This document shows, one piece after another, positions 45,178 to 54,451 of a stretch of DNA of 64,000 nt. How positions within the stretch are numbered: position 1 is the stretch's first letter; every line of letters begins with the position of its first letter. The DNA comes from Symbiodinium natans (lineage: Eukaryota; Sar; Dinophyceae; Suessiales; Symbiodiniaceae). Position numbers and translations under genes: made by a program. The notes beneath the pieces were generated by a model. The model was not told the DNA's origin and made no database searches. It saw nothing but the letters and a program-made list of their open reading frames with translations. Location: assembly GCA_905221605.1 (NCBI GenBank), contig CAJNDS010002484.1, forward strand, positions 1 to 64,000. The letters are read 5' to 3'.

Positions 45178-45575
45178 AGCACAAACTGGTGGCAACAGAT
45201 CGTACTTCTTTCCAACTTTGACAGTTACCCACAAAGAAGTGGCAACAAATCATCTTCTTTCCATCTTCGACCATTGGCCACAAACTGGCGGCAACAAATC
45301 GTACTTCTTTCCATCTTGGACAATTGCCCACAAACTGGTGGCCACAAATCGTGCTTCTTTCCATCTTTGACAATCAACCACAACTTGGTGGCAACAAATC
45401 GTGCTTCTTTCCATCTTTCACAATTGGCCACAAACTAGTGGCAACAACTCGTACTTCTTTCCATCCTTGGCAAGTGACCACAAACTGGTGGCAACAAGTC
45501 GTACTTCTTGTCATTTTTGAAAATTGGCCACCAACTGCAGGGGACAAATCGTGCATCTTGCCATTCCCCAACTCT
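45178..45575. repeat. ~60-bp minisatellite, about seven copies
   Basis: The unit contains CACAAACTGGTGGCAACAAA, TCGTACTTCTTTCCATC and TTTGACAATTGGC. Frames of 65-86 residues on both strands derive from the repeat. Confidence 0.9.
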
Positions 45576-46690
45576 AAACTCTAAACCCTAAATCCTAAAC
45601 TCAAAACTCTAAACTCCAAACTCTAAACTCTGAACCCTAAACCCTAAACTCTAAACTCTGAACTCTTAAACTCTAAACTCTAAACTCTAGACCCTGAGCT
45701 CTAAACTCTTAAACTCTAAACTCTAAACTCTAGACCCTGAGCTCTAAACTCTAAACTCTAAGCTCTAAGCTCTAAGGCCTAAACTCTAAACTCTCCAAAC
45801 TCCAAACGCTTGAACTCTAAACTCTAAACCCCGAACTCTAAACTCTAAACTCTACTCTCTAAACTGTAAACTCTAAACCCTCCAAATTCAAAACTCTAAA
45901 CTCTATACTCTCTAAACCCTAGGCCCTAAACTCTAAACTCTAAACTCCAAACTCAAAACTCCAAACTCCAAACTTTAAACCCTAAACCCTAGACCCTAAA
46001 CCCTAAACCCTAAACTCTAAACTCTTAAACTCTTAAACTCTAAACTCTAAACTCTAAACTCCAAACTCTAAACTCTAAACCCTAAACCCGAGACCCTAGA
46101 CCCTAAACCCTAAACCCTAAACCCTAAACCCTAGACCCTAAACCCTAAACTCTAAACTCTAAACTCTAAACTCTAAACTCTAAACTCTCAACTCTCAAAC
46201 TCTAAACTCTAAACTCTTAAACTCTAAACTCTTAAACGCTAAACTCGAAACTCTCCAAACTCTAAACTCGAAACTCTGAACTCTGAACCCTAAACCCTAA
46301 ACTCTAAACTCTAAGCTCCAAACTCTAAACTCTGAACCCTAAACCCCAAACCCCAGACTCTAAACTCTAAACTCTAAACTCTAAACTCTAAACTCTAAAC
46401 TCTAAACTCTAAACTCTAAACTCTAAACTCTCCAAACTCAAAACTCTAAACTCTAAACTCTGAACTCTGAACCCTAAACCCTAAACTCTAAACTCTTAAA
46501 CCCTAAACTCTTAAACTCTAAACTCGAAACTCTAAACTCTAAACTCTAAACCCTGCATACTCTGAACTCTAAACTCTAAACTCTGAACTCTGAACCTTAA
46601 ACCCTAAACTCTAACTCTAAACTCTAAACTCGAAACTCTAAGCTCTAAACTCGAAACTCTGAACCCTAAACCCTAAACCCTAAACCCGAG
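45576..46690 (-). repeat. 1.1-kb array of the CTCTAAA variant heptamer
   Basis: AAACTCT (= AGAGTTT on the other strand) repeated about 150 times, with interspersed CCCTAAA and decayed units (TTAAACT, GAAACT, CTGAACT). It is the largest variant array here, and such a base-substituted heptamer would not be expected from simple telomerase action. Confidence 0.95.
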
Positions 46691-46863
46691 TTTTGGAGGC
46701 AAACCAGAGCCGTACGTCAACCTATTTTCTGTTGTACTCCATGGTACGTACCTTCTCTGGGAGTGGTACTGTGGCTCGAAATGCAGATGGAGGCCCCTTG
46801 CATTTCTCGCCTTGCTGTCGGCTCTACCCAGGGCTGGAAGGCGTGCACCAGGTGCACGCTCTA
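46691..46863 (+). CDS. Exon-like segment, possible membrane protein
   Basis: The plus frame reads KPEPYVNLFSVVLHGTYLLW, EWYCGSKCRWRPLAFLALL and SALP, a hydrophobic and Trp/Cys-rich stretch unlike repeat DNA. It is flanked by the CTCTAAA array on the left and TTTAGGG on the right, so splice limits are not visible. Family not recognised. Confidence 0.33.
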
Positions 46864-47115
46864 GTTTAGGGTTTAGGGTTTAGGGTCTAGGGTTTAGGGT
46901 TTAGGGTTTAGGGTTTAGGGTTTAGGGGTTAGGGTGTTGGGTTTAGGGTTTAGGGTTTAGGGTTTAGGGTTTAGGGTTTAGGGTTTAGGGTTTAGGGTTT
47001 AGGGTTTAGGGTTTAGGGTTTAGGGTTTAGGGTTTAGGGTTTAGGGTTTAGGGTTTAGGGTTTAGGGTTTAGGGTTTACGGGGGGGGAGGGGAGGGGAGG
47101 GGGGCGGGGGGAGGC
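46864..47115 (+). repeat. (TTTAGGG)n array with G-rich end
   Basis: About 30 heptamers, then a G-run (GGGGGGGAGGGGAGGGGAGG). A strong candidate for G-quadruplex formation on the plus strand. Confidence 0.95.
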
Positions 47116-48479
47116 GGCTTGTGGCATGTGTGGTCATTGACTGGGTCTGTAACCTCAGCTCCTGGTGTTGTTGGAACCTTTGGAGCAGGCAGCGGAAGGT
47201 CCTGACCAGTGCTGTTGGTGCCTGGCAATGTGTATGTGTCGTGGGAGGCGAAAATATTTTCGTTTGTGCGGCAGGAACTTGAACTTTCCTCAGATCACAG
47301 TGATCCTCCTAGTGCAATTCAAGGAATATTCTGTTCTGCCAGGGAGCGCAATCTTTAGGGACCTTAGGACTTGGGGATGTGAAGTAAAGGAGCGGACCTT
47401 AAAATGCATACTCAAACGAAGGACCCTAAACCCTAAACCCTAAACCCTAAACCCTAAACCCTAAACCCTAAACCCTAAACCCCTTGTGTTGAGGTAAGGC
47501 GTACGGGGATCCGGGCACTGCAGATCTGTTCAGGCCTGAGCCGGACACCAGAAACCATAGCGGTCCCTTAAGGTCCCTATACATGTGTAAACCCTAAACC
47601 CTAAACCCTAAACCCTAAACCCTAAACCCTAAAACCCTATTCTAAGTATTAAGGCTGAAAGGCTTGGGACACAGGTTCGCCTTTTAGGGGCTAGGGGATT
47701 AGGGTTTAGGGTTACACCCTTGCTATGAGTTTAGGGTTTAGGGTTTAGGGTTTAGGGTTTAGGGTTTAGGATTTAGGGTTGAGGGTTTAGGGTAATTCGG
47801 GACTTGTGGTGAGGGTTCAGAGCTACCACTTTTGGCGACGAGCATCCGCAAAAACGGCATAATTGGTGCACGAGGACCCCCACGATTCCGTCCGGTCCAA
47901 TGGCGAGTCCTCCTGCCCATGTGGGATTGTCCTAGATTACCCTAAACCCTAAACCATAAACGGTTCAGGGTTTAGGGTTAAGGGTTTAAGGTTTAGGGAT
48001 TAGGGTAATAGTAGTTTGGGACAACGCCTAAACCCTAAACCCCGAAATCATAAAAAAAAAAAAAAAAAAAAACCTGAAAATCAGGTCCCAACAAGTACCC
48101 TAAAGCGTGCCTCACCATATTCCAGGAAGCCGGCAATGGTCATGAGCGGGCTAGCCTGAAGACAAACACTCGTCCCAGACACTGAGGCGAAAGCTGCGTC
48201 CTCTGCCCAGCTTTCTTTCAGCAACCACATGGGGGAGCAAATTCCCTAGATCCACCCTAAACCCTAAACCCGAAACCTAAACCCTAAACCATAAACCCTA
48301 CCAAGAACCAGTAAGTTCAAGGGTCCCAAGTTTCGGGCTCGGGGCTAAACACAGCATGAGGGCCATGTAGCCAGTTCTTGAAACCATGGTCCCTGCTACT
48401 ACGCAGTGGCTATGTCTAGGGTCCAAACTCAAAACTCGGGTACGTGCCAGTTAGCCCCTAAGCCCTAAACCCTAAACCG
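47116..48479. other. Spacer and telomere-like tracts, no firm gene
   Basis: 47150-47420 is open in several frames (one has NVYVSWEAKIFSFVRQELEL) but unassigned. CCCTAAA arrays lie at 47422-47482 and 47588-47640, TTTAGGG at 47728-47800, an A20 tract at 48052-48072, and CCCTAAA at 48256-48300. Confidence 0.4.
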
Positions 48480-48489
48480 GTTTCGGGTT

Positions 48490-49065
48490 TATGCTCCAGC
48501 TTTGGGGCTTGGGTTGGTACTTTCGAGACAACCAAAGAGGCCTGTGCGGTTTGGGCTATGCAAATCCCATTCAAACACACTAAATATCAGGGCCTCTTGT
48601 AGTAAGAAGAAAATGCTGTTGCAAAACAAACTGCTTTTGGGGGGATTTGTGAGCCATTTAATGGAGTCCTTTTGGCCGGCAAACGCCCTCAAACATTCCA
48701 GGATTTGATGTGGTTTGTTCTCTTTTCTTATATTTTTTTGTTCGGGAGACTAGCCGGGGCCTTTATTCTAGTAGCAAGCCCCTGTAATATTGGTAATCAA
48801 CGGGACCTTGCAGTAGTTTTAAGTTGGCCTGGAGAACATGATAATACTATAAAAAGTACTTTCCGCGCCCGTGCATTATTAAGTTGTATGTAGCGTTTTG
48901 TAATACACTTCATTCTTTTATGGGGAAACAGAATGGCGCCTGAATTCAATGAATTGTATGAGCGGCTCAAAAGACGTCTTTAAACATAACATTCGGGCCT
49001 CAAAGAGCTGATTGTTCGTCCTGGTGAATATTCTTTGGTGTTCTATGGAAAGAGAGCACCCTAAA
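48490..49065. other. AT-rich unique segment of different composition
   Basis: About 575 bp free of telomere-like repeats and visibly AT-richer than its surroundings. Short frames on both strands (for example FLFGRLAGAFILVASPC on plus) do not match a family I know. It could be an organelle-derived insertion or a remnant of a mobile element; I cannot decide from sequence. Confidence 0.35.
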
Positions 49066-49077
49066 AACCCGGATGTT

Positions 49078-49178
49078 CCCCCTTATACTAACAGTCCTTG
49101 ATATGATTTGTAGTACCCCCTATTCTACTCCCTATTAAGGACTGCAAAGTATAAGGGAGAGTATCCCAACCTACACCC
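49078..49178. mobile_element. Family C inverted-repeat element
   Basis: CCCTTATACTAACAGTCCTT at the left and AAGGACTGCAAAGTATAAGG at the right are inverted, around GTAGTACCCCCTATTCT. Related copies are at 56026-56110 and about 59975-60035. No ORF. Confidence 0.65.
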
Positions 49179-49904
49179 CCCCCCACCCTCCCCCCCCCCC
49201 CCCCCGAAAACAAATAAATATAATAATAATCATATAAAATAAAAACCTGAACCCTCAGAACCTCTAAGCCCCAAAGATAAAGACCCTTCGAGCTAAGGTG
49301 CGGTCCATGCCTCAACCCCGAAGGTCCTACGCTACACCCGGAACCCCAAGCCCTAACTCTAAACCGTAAACCCTAAACCCTAAACCCTAAACCCTAGACC
49401 CTAAACCCTTTCAGTCAAGGTGCGGTAGTTGCTTGAGAGTCAGAGGTTTGGCTTCTTGCCGGGATGGGCAGCGAGAGATCCACATCAGGCACCTGAGGCC
49501 CTCAGCCCTAAGCCCTAAGCCCTAAACCCTAAACCCTAAACCCTAAACCCTAAACCCTAAACCTTCGGGGATGTTGAGGGTCGGAGCCCTTTTGGGTGCT
49601 TCATGTGCTTCCGTAGAGCAGAGAAGCTCCCTTCTGTGTCCTCCTAGGCACGGTATCTCGGAACAAGAACCCCCCAAAAGGACCGGAGTTTGTAGTACGA
49701 AACCCGTACCATAGGGGCCTAAATTCTCAGAACAGGGTGTTTGGGGGTTATTTTTTGATATAGGGACCATAAGGGAATACTACTAGAGTTTTTCCGACCC
49801 GTATATCCACCCCCAAAACCCTCAGAAGCCTTGAGGTTACAGGGTTTATATGGGTTTGGGGGTTTAGGGCTTAGGCGTTTGGAGGTTTGGGGCTTAAGGT
49901 TTAG
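49179..49904. other. Spacer, CCCTAAA tracts and a family B element
   Basis: A poly-C tract at 49176-49205, CCCTAAA at 49360-49408 and 49500-49563, and a family B copy at about 49700-49800 (ATAGGGGCCTAAATTCT ... GGGACCATAAGGGAATACTA ... CCGACCCGTAT). No supported gene. Confidence 0.5.
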
Positions 49905-50292
49905 GGCTTAAGGTTTGGGGTTTAGGGTTTAGGGTTTGGGGTTTGGGGTTTGGGGTTTGGGGTTTGGGGTTTGGGGTTTGGGGTTTGGGGTTTGGGGATT
50001 GGGGATTGGGGATTGGGGTTTGGGGATTGGGGATTGGGGTTTGGTTTAGGGTTCAGGGTTCAGGGTTCAGGGTTCAGGGTTCAGGGTTTAGGGTTTAGGG
50101 TTTAGGGTTGAGGGTGAGCCCGAAACCTCAAACCGCCAGGTCGCAGAAGCCCACGGCGAGATAGGGGCGGACACGCAGAGCTTGGGATTTGGAAGCTTCA
50201 CATCATCCCAGTCCTCGGGGTTCAGGGTGTAGGGTTTTGGGTTCAGGGTTCAGGGTTCAGGGTTTAGGGTTTAGGGTTTAGGGTTTAGGGTT
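49905..50292 (+). repeat. Homogeneous (TTTGGGG)n then (TTCAGGG)n and TTTAGGG
   Basis: About 15 TTTGGGG or ATTGGGG heptamers (49925-50044), then TTCAGGG units, then TTTAGGG to 50115. After a 100-bp spacer, TTCAGGG/TTTAGGG resumes at 50240-50292. The TTTGGGG block resembles ciliate-type G4 telomere DNA by base composition only. Confidence 0.93.
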
Positions 50293-50601
50293 TATGGCCA
50301 AGTTAAAGTCGCCTCCCATGACAACCGTGTGTGTTGCTTCTCTGACGAAGGTTTTGAGAGCAGGGAAGCCTCCCCCATTGATCAGGGTGCCAGCAGACCG
50401 AAAGGAGCCAGTAGCAAACAGTCCAAAGCGAGCGAAGCCTGGTACAAGGTCGATATAGATTCGACCAACTTGTAATCTTGGAGTAGGCAAATTGCGACTC
50501 CTCCTGAATGTCCAGATTCTGAATACCGCCAAGGAGGCAACCGTGTTTATTCTTGATGTTGCTTGTCTGAATCTTTCAAGCTTAGTTTCCTGGAGAAACA
50601 C
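50293..50601 (-). pseudogene. Truncated LINE endonuclease domain, cut by telomere repeat
   Basis: The minus frame contains FLQETKLERFRQ near its start and VVMGGDFNL near its end, about 85 residues apart. QET and GDFN are hallmark motifs of the apurinic-type endonuclease of non-LTR retrotransposons. VGRIYIDLVPGFARFGLFAT lies between, as expected of the family. Immediately after GDFNLA the frame runs into CCCTAAA repeat, so the rest of the endonuclease and the reverse transcriptase are missing. Upstream is a stop close to the QET block. Fragment only; an EEP-family host protein is a less likely alternative. Confidence 0.62.
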
Positions 50602-50639
50602 AGAATTTTGATGAGCTAAAGCTCAATTGTCCTAAGCTT

Positions 50640-50815
50640 TCAGGGCTTAGGGTTTAGGGTTTAGGGTTGAGGGCTTAGGGTTTAGGGTTTAGGGTTTAGG
50701 GTTAGGGTTTGGGGATTTAGGCTTTAGGATTTAGGGTTTAGGGTTTAGGGTTTAGGGTTTAGGGTTTAGGGTTTTGGGTTTAGGGTTTAGGGTTTAGGGT
50801 TTAGGGTTTAGGGTT
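50640..50815 (+). repeat. (TTTAGGG)n array
   Basis: About 20 heptamers with variants (TTGAGGG, TTTGGGGA, TTTAGGA, TTTTGGG). Confidence 0.95.
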
Positions 50816-50973
50816 GTCAAGGGGTATAAGGAGGGACCCCCAGAAGAGGCCCTTGATCTTCTTCCCTTGTATAACCCCTATGTATACCTGATATTACATA
50901 GTTCCTGCATACCTAAGTAGCCCCTAAATAACCCCGAAGGTCCCTTGGAGGGTCCCTCCTTTAGTCCCTTGAC
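50816..50973. mobile_element. Inverted-repeat element (family F)
   Basis: GTCAAGGGGTATAAGGAGGG at the left and CCCTCCTTTAGTCCCTTGAC at the right form about 24-bp inverted repeats, around a ~110-bp AT-richer centre. No ORF; MITE-like. Confidence 0.7.
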
Positions 50974-51456
50974 CTCGTGCACTGCGGGGGAATCCGCGGA
51001 ATGGAGGGCTATCGCGTTTAGCGTTCACCTTAAGAACCCAAACAGCTACTTTCTTGTAGGTTATTGCTTCAAGACCCCGTATAGGATTCTTAGGTAAGTC
51101 ACAAGACAGTAGATTTGGGTTCTTAGGGTTTAGAAGTCGAAGGTATGCACCCTAAACTGGGACCCTAAACCCTAAACCCTAAACCCCAAACCCCAAACCC
51201 CAAACCCCAAACCCTAAACCCTAAACCCTAAACCCCAAACCCTAAACCCTAAACCCTAAACCCGAAACCCTACCTAAACCCTAAGGGCCTCGGAGGCTCT
51301 GCGGCTCTTGCCTGCCTCTTTAAAAGTGTCTGGGAGCCCTAAGCCCCAAGCATCACTCCACCCCCCCCCGCCCTTGAACCAGCAAATCCCTCAAAGCACT
51401 GCTGTCCCTGAACCCTAAAACCCTAAACCCTAAACCCTAGACCCTAAACCCTAAGC
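50974..51456 (-). other. Spacer and CCCTAAA arrays
   Basis: Unique DNA to 51150, then (CCCTAAA/CCCCAAA)n at 51160-51283 and CCCTAAA at 51415-51455. On the minus strand this would be downstream of the CCCH gene exons. No terminal exon or stop assigned. Confidence 0.45.
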
Positions 51457-51539
51457 CCTCGAAAGCAGGGCTCCTCCTTCCTCTGCTTCTTCATGATGTT
51501 GCGCCGAATCTCGATTCGGTCATGTGCATAAGTGCAGTC
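51457..51539 (-). CDS. CCCH zinc-finger gene, distal exon (finger end)
   Basis: After the acceptor TTGTGTTCCAG the minus strand reads DCTYAHDRIEIRRNIMKKQR then KEEPCFR. C-x3-H (CTYAH) is the second half of a CCCH finger, followed by the charged stretch usual after such fingers. The first half (CKYGE) sits in a 17-nt exon at 52210-52226; joined they give CKYGEDCTYAHD (C-x5-C-x3-H). The 5' splice site after CGAGG would be GC (GCTTAGGG), inside telomere-like DNA, and is uncertain. Confidence 0.6.
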
Positions 51540-51577
51540 CTGGAACACAACGCTCGAGTCCTAACATTTGGGAGGAA

Positions 51578-51690
51578 TGCTATAAGGGGGTCGGAATAAT
51601 TACTAGTAGTAGTCCCTTATGGTCTCTATACAATTCTACCATAATCACCCCCAAAATTTCATTGATACTACTAAGGCCCCTATGTTACCT
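51578..51690. mobile_element. Family B inverted-repeat element
   Basis: GGGGTCGGAATAATTACTAG ... CCACCCCCAAAATTTC ... AAGGCCCCTATG. Same family as 25038, 49700, 56638 and 58935. It lies within the putative intron between the 17-nt and distal CCCH exons. Confidence 0.65.
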
Positions 51691-52209
51691 GTGGCAACAC
51701 GGCTGCGTGCCCACAACTTCACGGCACGCGGCCCACGCGACCATCAGAAGCATTCAGGGTTTAGATTTACCCTAAACCCTAAACCCTAAACCCTAAACCC
51801 TAGGGGCTGAGGGGTTTAGGGGCGCAGCTTGGGATTGAAAGGCCCCAAGCCGCCGACCAGCAAGCCGTAAGCCCAAACCCTTGCAACTCTAAAACCTAAA
51901 CCCTAAACCCAAAACCCTTGCAACCCTGCACCTGAACCCTAAACCTTGCAACCCTAAAACTGAACCCTAAACCCCTTGCAACCCTAACCCTAAAGCCCTT
52001 GCAACCCTTCAGCCTGTCCCCCGAAAGCCCTCAAGCCCTGAACACCCTGAATCCCTAAGGGCTTGGCTTTTGCAACGCTTGGGTAGGTATAAGTAGGGTT
52101 TAGGGTTTAGGGTTTAGGGCTTAGGGTTAACCCCTGAACCCAAAACCCTAAACCCTAAACCCCAAAGTCCCAAACCCTTCCAACAACCGATGGACGCACC
52201 CACCGAGTC
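51691..52209 (-). other. Intron-like repeat DNA of the CCCH gene
   Basis: CCCTAAA at 51770-51803, a diverged CCCTTGCAA/CCCTAAA mixture at 51850-52050, and TTTAGGG at 52095-52125. No exon seen. Confidence 0.45.
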
Positions 52210-52226
52210 CTCACCGTACTTGCATC
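52210..52226 (-). CDS. CCCH gene micro-exon (17 nt)
   Basis: The minus strand GATGCAAGTACGGTGAG follows an AG acceptor (CTCTGGAG) and encodes CKYGE when preceded by one base. The intron would begin GACTCGG, a GA 5' splice site of the kind reported in dinoflagellates. The downstream exon also starts GAC. Support is the exact completion of the CCCH spacing with the distal exon. Confidence 0.5.
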
Positions 52227-52404
52227 CTCCAGAGACCTTTGGGGTCTTTTGGGTGTCGGGCTTAGGGCTCAGGGTTTAGGGTCTAGGGATTATAAAAAGA
52301 AAGCGCTAGGAGATGGAGGCCGAAACCGCATCAGCAACCTACCCTTCCCAGAAGTGCCTGAAACCCCGTAAACCCAAAACCCAAAACCCAAAGCCCCAAA
52401 GCCT

Positions 52405-52545
52405 AAACCCTAAACCCTAAACCCTACTAAACCCTAAACCCTAAACCCTAAACCCTAAACCCTAAACCCTAAACCCTAAACCCTAAACCCTAAACCCTAA
52501 ACCCTAAACCCTAAACCCTAAACCCTAAACCCCAACCCCTAAACC
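52405..52545 (-). repeat. (CCCTAAA)n array
   Basis: About 18 heptamers in the putative intron between the exon at 52557-52637 and the 17-nt exon. Confidence 0.95.
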
Positions 52546-52556
52546 CCCTGCTTTGG

Positions 52557-52637
52557 CCAGGCGGGCTCTGTAGCTCGTGCACATCTTCGTCTTGCAGAGG
52601 TCCTGCCGGTGGGCTTCAGACGGCGGAACCCGCTTGG
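52557..52637 (-). CDS. CCCH gene exon with first Cys of a finger
   Basis: The minus frame reads RVPPSEAHRQDLCKTKMCTS then YRARLAKAG. The KTKMC block is the usual lead-in and first cysteine of a TIS11-type CCCH finger. The matching C-x5-C-x3-H half is supplied by the two downstream exons. Upstream, GCCAAG supplies an acceptor next to a family A element. The exact 5' splice site, and so the first Cys-to-Cys spacing, is undecided. Confidence 0.5.
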
Positions 52638-52641
52638 CGAG

Positions 52642-52766
52642 TTGGGGGTTCATGGGTGGCGACAAGTGGAATTGCAAGTAGGGTAGTTCTTGTTGTTAAT
52701 AACTGGCCATAACCTTGCTAAGAGTACTTTATAACCCTACCCGTACCTACCCATGAACCTTCAAGC
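52642..52766. mobile_element. Family A element between two open exon-like segments
   Basis: GGGGGTTCATGGGTGG at the left and ACCCATGAACCTTCAAG at the right, with the family core GGTAGTTCTTGTT...AACCCTACC. The DNA on both sides (52557-52637 and 52767-52832) is open and coding-like, placing the element where an intron should be. Confidence 0.65.
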
Positions 52767-52832
52767 ACAAAACGACTCTCATTCACCAAAGAGTTGACCA
52801 GATTCTCCATCAACTCCCTTCTGCCTCGAAGG
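52767..52832. CDS. Exon-like segment, strand unresolved
   Basis: Minus strand: RRELMENLVNSLVNESRFV then LE before a GTTCATGG site. Plus strand: HKTTLIHQRVDQILHQLPSA. Both are stop-free and plausible. The neighbouring CCCH exons favour minus. Confidence 0.33.
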
Positions 52833-53506
52833 CTTGGGCTTGGGGATTGGGCCCTTGGAACCCTAATTTCTAACCCTAAACCCTAAACCCTTGGAACCCT
52901 AATTTGTGGGAACCCTTAGAACCCTCAGCATTTGGGACCCTGAGGCCCTGAGGATGGAAGCCAGGAAGTTCCAGTGAAGGCCGCTGGGTTGCTGCTATGT
53001 AGGATTTAGGGTTTGGGGTTGAGGGCTTAGGGTTTAGGGTTGTAAGTTTAGGAGGGGTTTGGGGTTTGGGGTTTGGGGTTGAGGGTTTAGGGTTTGGGGT
53101 TTAGGGTAAGTTATAAGTACCCTGGGGGTGTTGAGGCGTTGTGGACTTAGAGGGTCTTGTTGGGGCCTCGGGGCTGTGGTTCAGTGCTCTGGGGTCACAC
53201 GGTTTAGGAGGTTAGGGCTCAGGGTTCAAGGCCTTTAGGGTTTAGGGTTTAGGGTCAAGGCCTTAAGGGATTTCCGGTTTAGGGCTGACCCCTGCGTCCG
53301 AGCCAGGCGCTGGGCGCATCACCCTAAACCCTAAACCCCAACCTTAAACCCTAAACCTAAACCCCTAAACCCCTAAACCCGTAAACCCGTAAACCCCTGA
53401 ACCCCTAAACCCCTAAACCCCTAAACCCCTAAAGCCCTAAAGCCCTAAACCCCTAAGCCCCTAAACCCCTAAACCCCTAAACCCCTAAACCCCTAAACCC
53501 CTAAAC
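52833..53506 (-). other. Intron-like repeat DNA
   Basis: Spacer with TTTGGGG/TTTAGGG at about 53005-53110 and (CCCCTAAA)n at 53330-53506, which borders the CCCH exon directly. No further exon recognised. Confidence 0.5.
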
Positions 53507-53587
53507 CGGGAGGTCCGGCTTCGTCTTCAGAGCCGCCTTGCCATGAGCAAACTTGCAGCCTTCACCCTTCTGGCACTTGCCCTTCGC
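53507..53587 (-). CDS. CCCH zinc-finger gene, exon 2
   Basis: 81 nt, 27 codons, phase 0 at both ends. It reads AKGKCQKGEGCKFAHGKAAL then KTKPDLP, giving the last three ligands of a CCCH finger. The acceptor is CAG|GCGAAG, in the terminus of a family A element. The donor is CTCCCG|GTTTAGGGG, meaning the telomere-type repeat itself supplies the GT. Spliced to the exon at 54452-54501 it completes CKFHAKGKCQKGEGCKFAH, a perfect C-x7-C-x5-C-x3-H. Confidence 0.7.
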
Positions 53588-53589
53588 CT

Positions 53590-53817
53590 GCTTGGAGGTT
53601 CATGGGTACTTGTAGGTGGGGTTTTAGGGTTTAGGGTTTAGGGTTTAGGGTTTAGGTTTTAGGTTTTAGGGTTTAGGGTTTAGGGTTTAGGGTTTAGGGT
53701 TTAGGGTTTAGGGTTAGTTACAGGCAGGGAGGAGTTTGAATCGCTCTTCCCTTTTTTGTGGGGGGGGGGGGGGGGTACTTAGAGCCCTACTTGTAGCAAC
53801 TGAGCATGAGGCCTCGG
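53590..53817. mobile_element. Family A element split by a TTTAGGG array
   Basis: Left end CTTGGAGGTTCATGGGTACT, right part GTACTTAGAGCCCTACTTGT...GAGCATGAGGCC. A (TTTAGGG)n array (about 53617-53714) and a poly-G run (53759-53775) lie inside. Second case here of telomere-like DNA within this family. Confidence 0.6.
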
Positions 53818-53899
53818 GACCGGGGAAGTCTTGGGATCGGGGCCCGAGGCAGCTTCAACACACCCAGACAGAAGGACCGTCCTGAAGCATTAAAGCAAG

Positions 53900-54070
53900 T
53901 TTAAGGGTTTAGGGGTTTAGGGGTTTAGGGGTTTAGGGGTTTAGGGGTTTAGGGGTTTAGGGGTTTAGGGGTTTAGGGGTTTAGGGGTTTAGGGGTTTAG
54001 GGGTTTAGGGGTTTAGGGGTTTAGGGGTTTGGGGGTTTAAGGGTTTAGGGCTTCGGGTTTAGGGTTTAGG
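53900..54070 (+). repeat. (TTTAGGGG)n variant array
   Basis: About 18 copies of the 8-mer, the same variant as at 14860-15110, located in intron 1 of the CCCH gene. Confidence 0.95.
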
Positions 54071-54257
54071 GCTCAAGGATTCACAAGGTCTTGTAGCTGA
54101 GAGGCCCATCAGATGTCAATTTGGAGGCTCATGAGTCCACGAGCAATCAGAACCGTAAACCCCAAACCCAAAACGGAAATTTTACAGCCTCCAAGATTAT
54201 GGGCACATGCTGGGAACTACAACAGCAAATGTCCATGAGAACCGGCTCCCCAGCTTC

Positions 54258-54382
54258 TACTTGGAGGCTCATGGTACTTCTTAACCAATTATAGCTGTAC
54301 TTATAACCCACTTATAAGCCCCTTAAGTGCCCGAATATGGTTATAAGTACAGTTATAAGTGGTTAAGAAGTAGCTTTTGAGC
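54258..54382. mobile_element. Family A inverted-repeat element in CCCH intron 1
   Basis: ACTTGGAGGCTCATGGTACT at the left and AGTAGCTTTTGAGCC at the right, extended inside by CTTCTTAACC/GGTTAAGAAG. Core CTTATAAGCCCCTTAAGTGC. About 125 bp. Confidence 0.75.
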
Positions 54383-54451
54383 CTTCTGTTTTGGGCTTGG
54401 GGGCCTGGCGTTTCGGACCTGGGGTTTGAAGCGCCAAAGCTGCCCAGTCAC

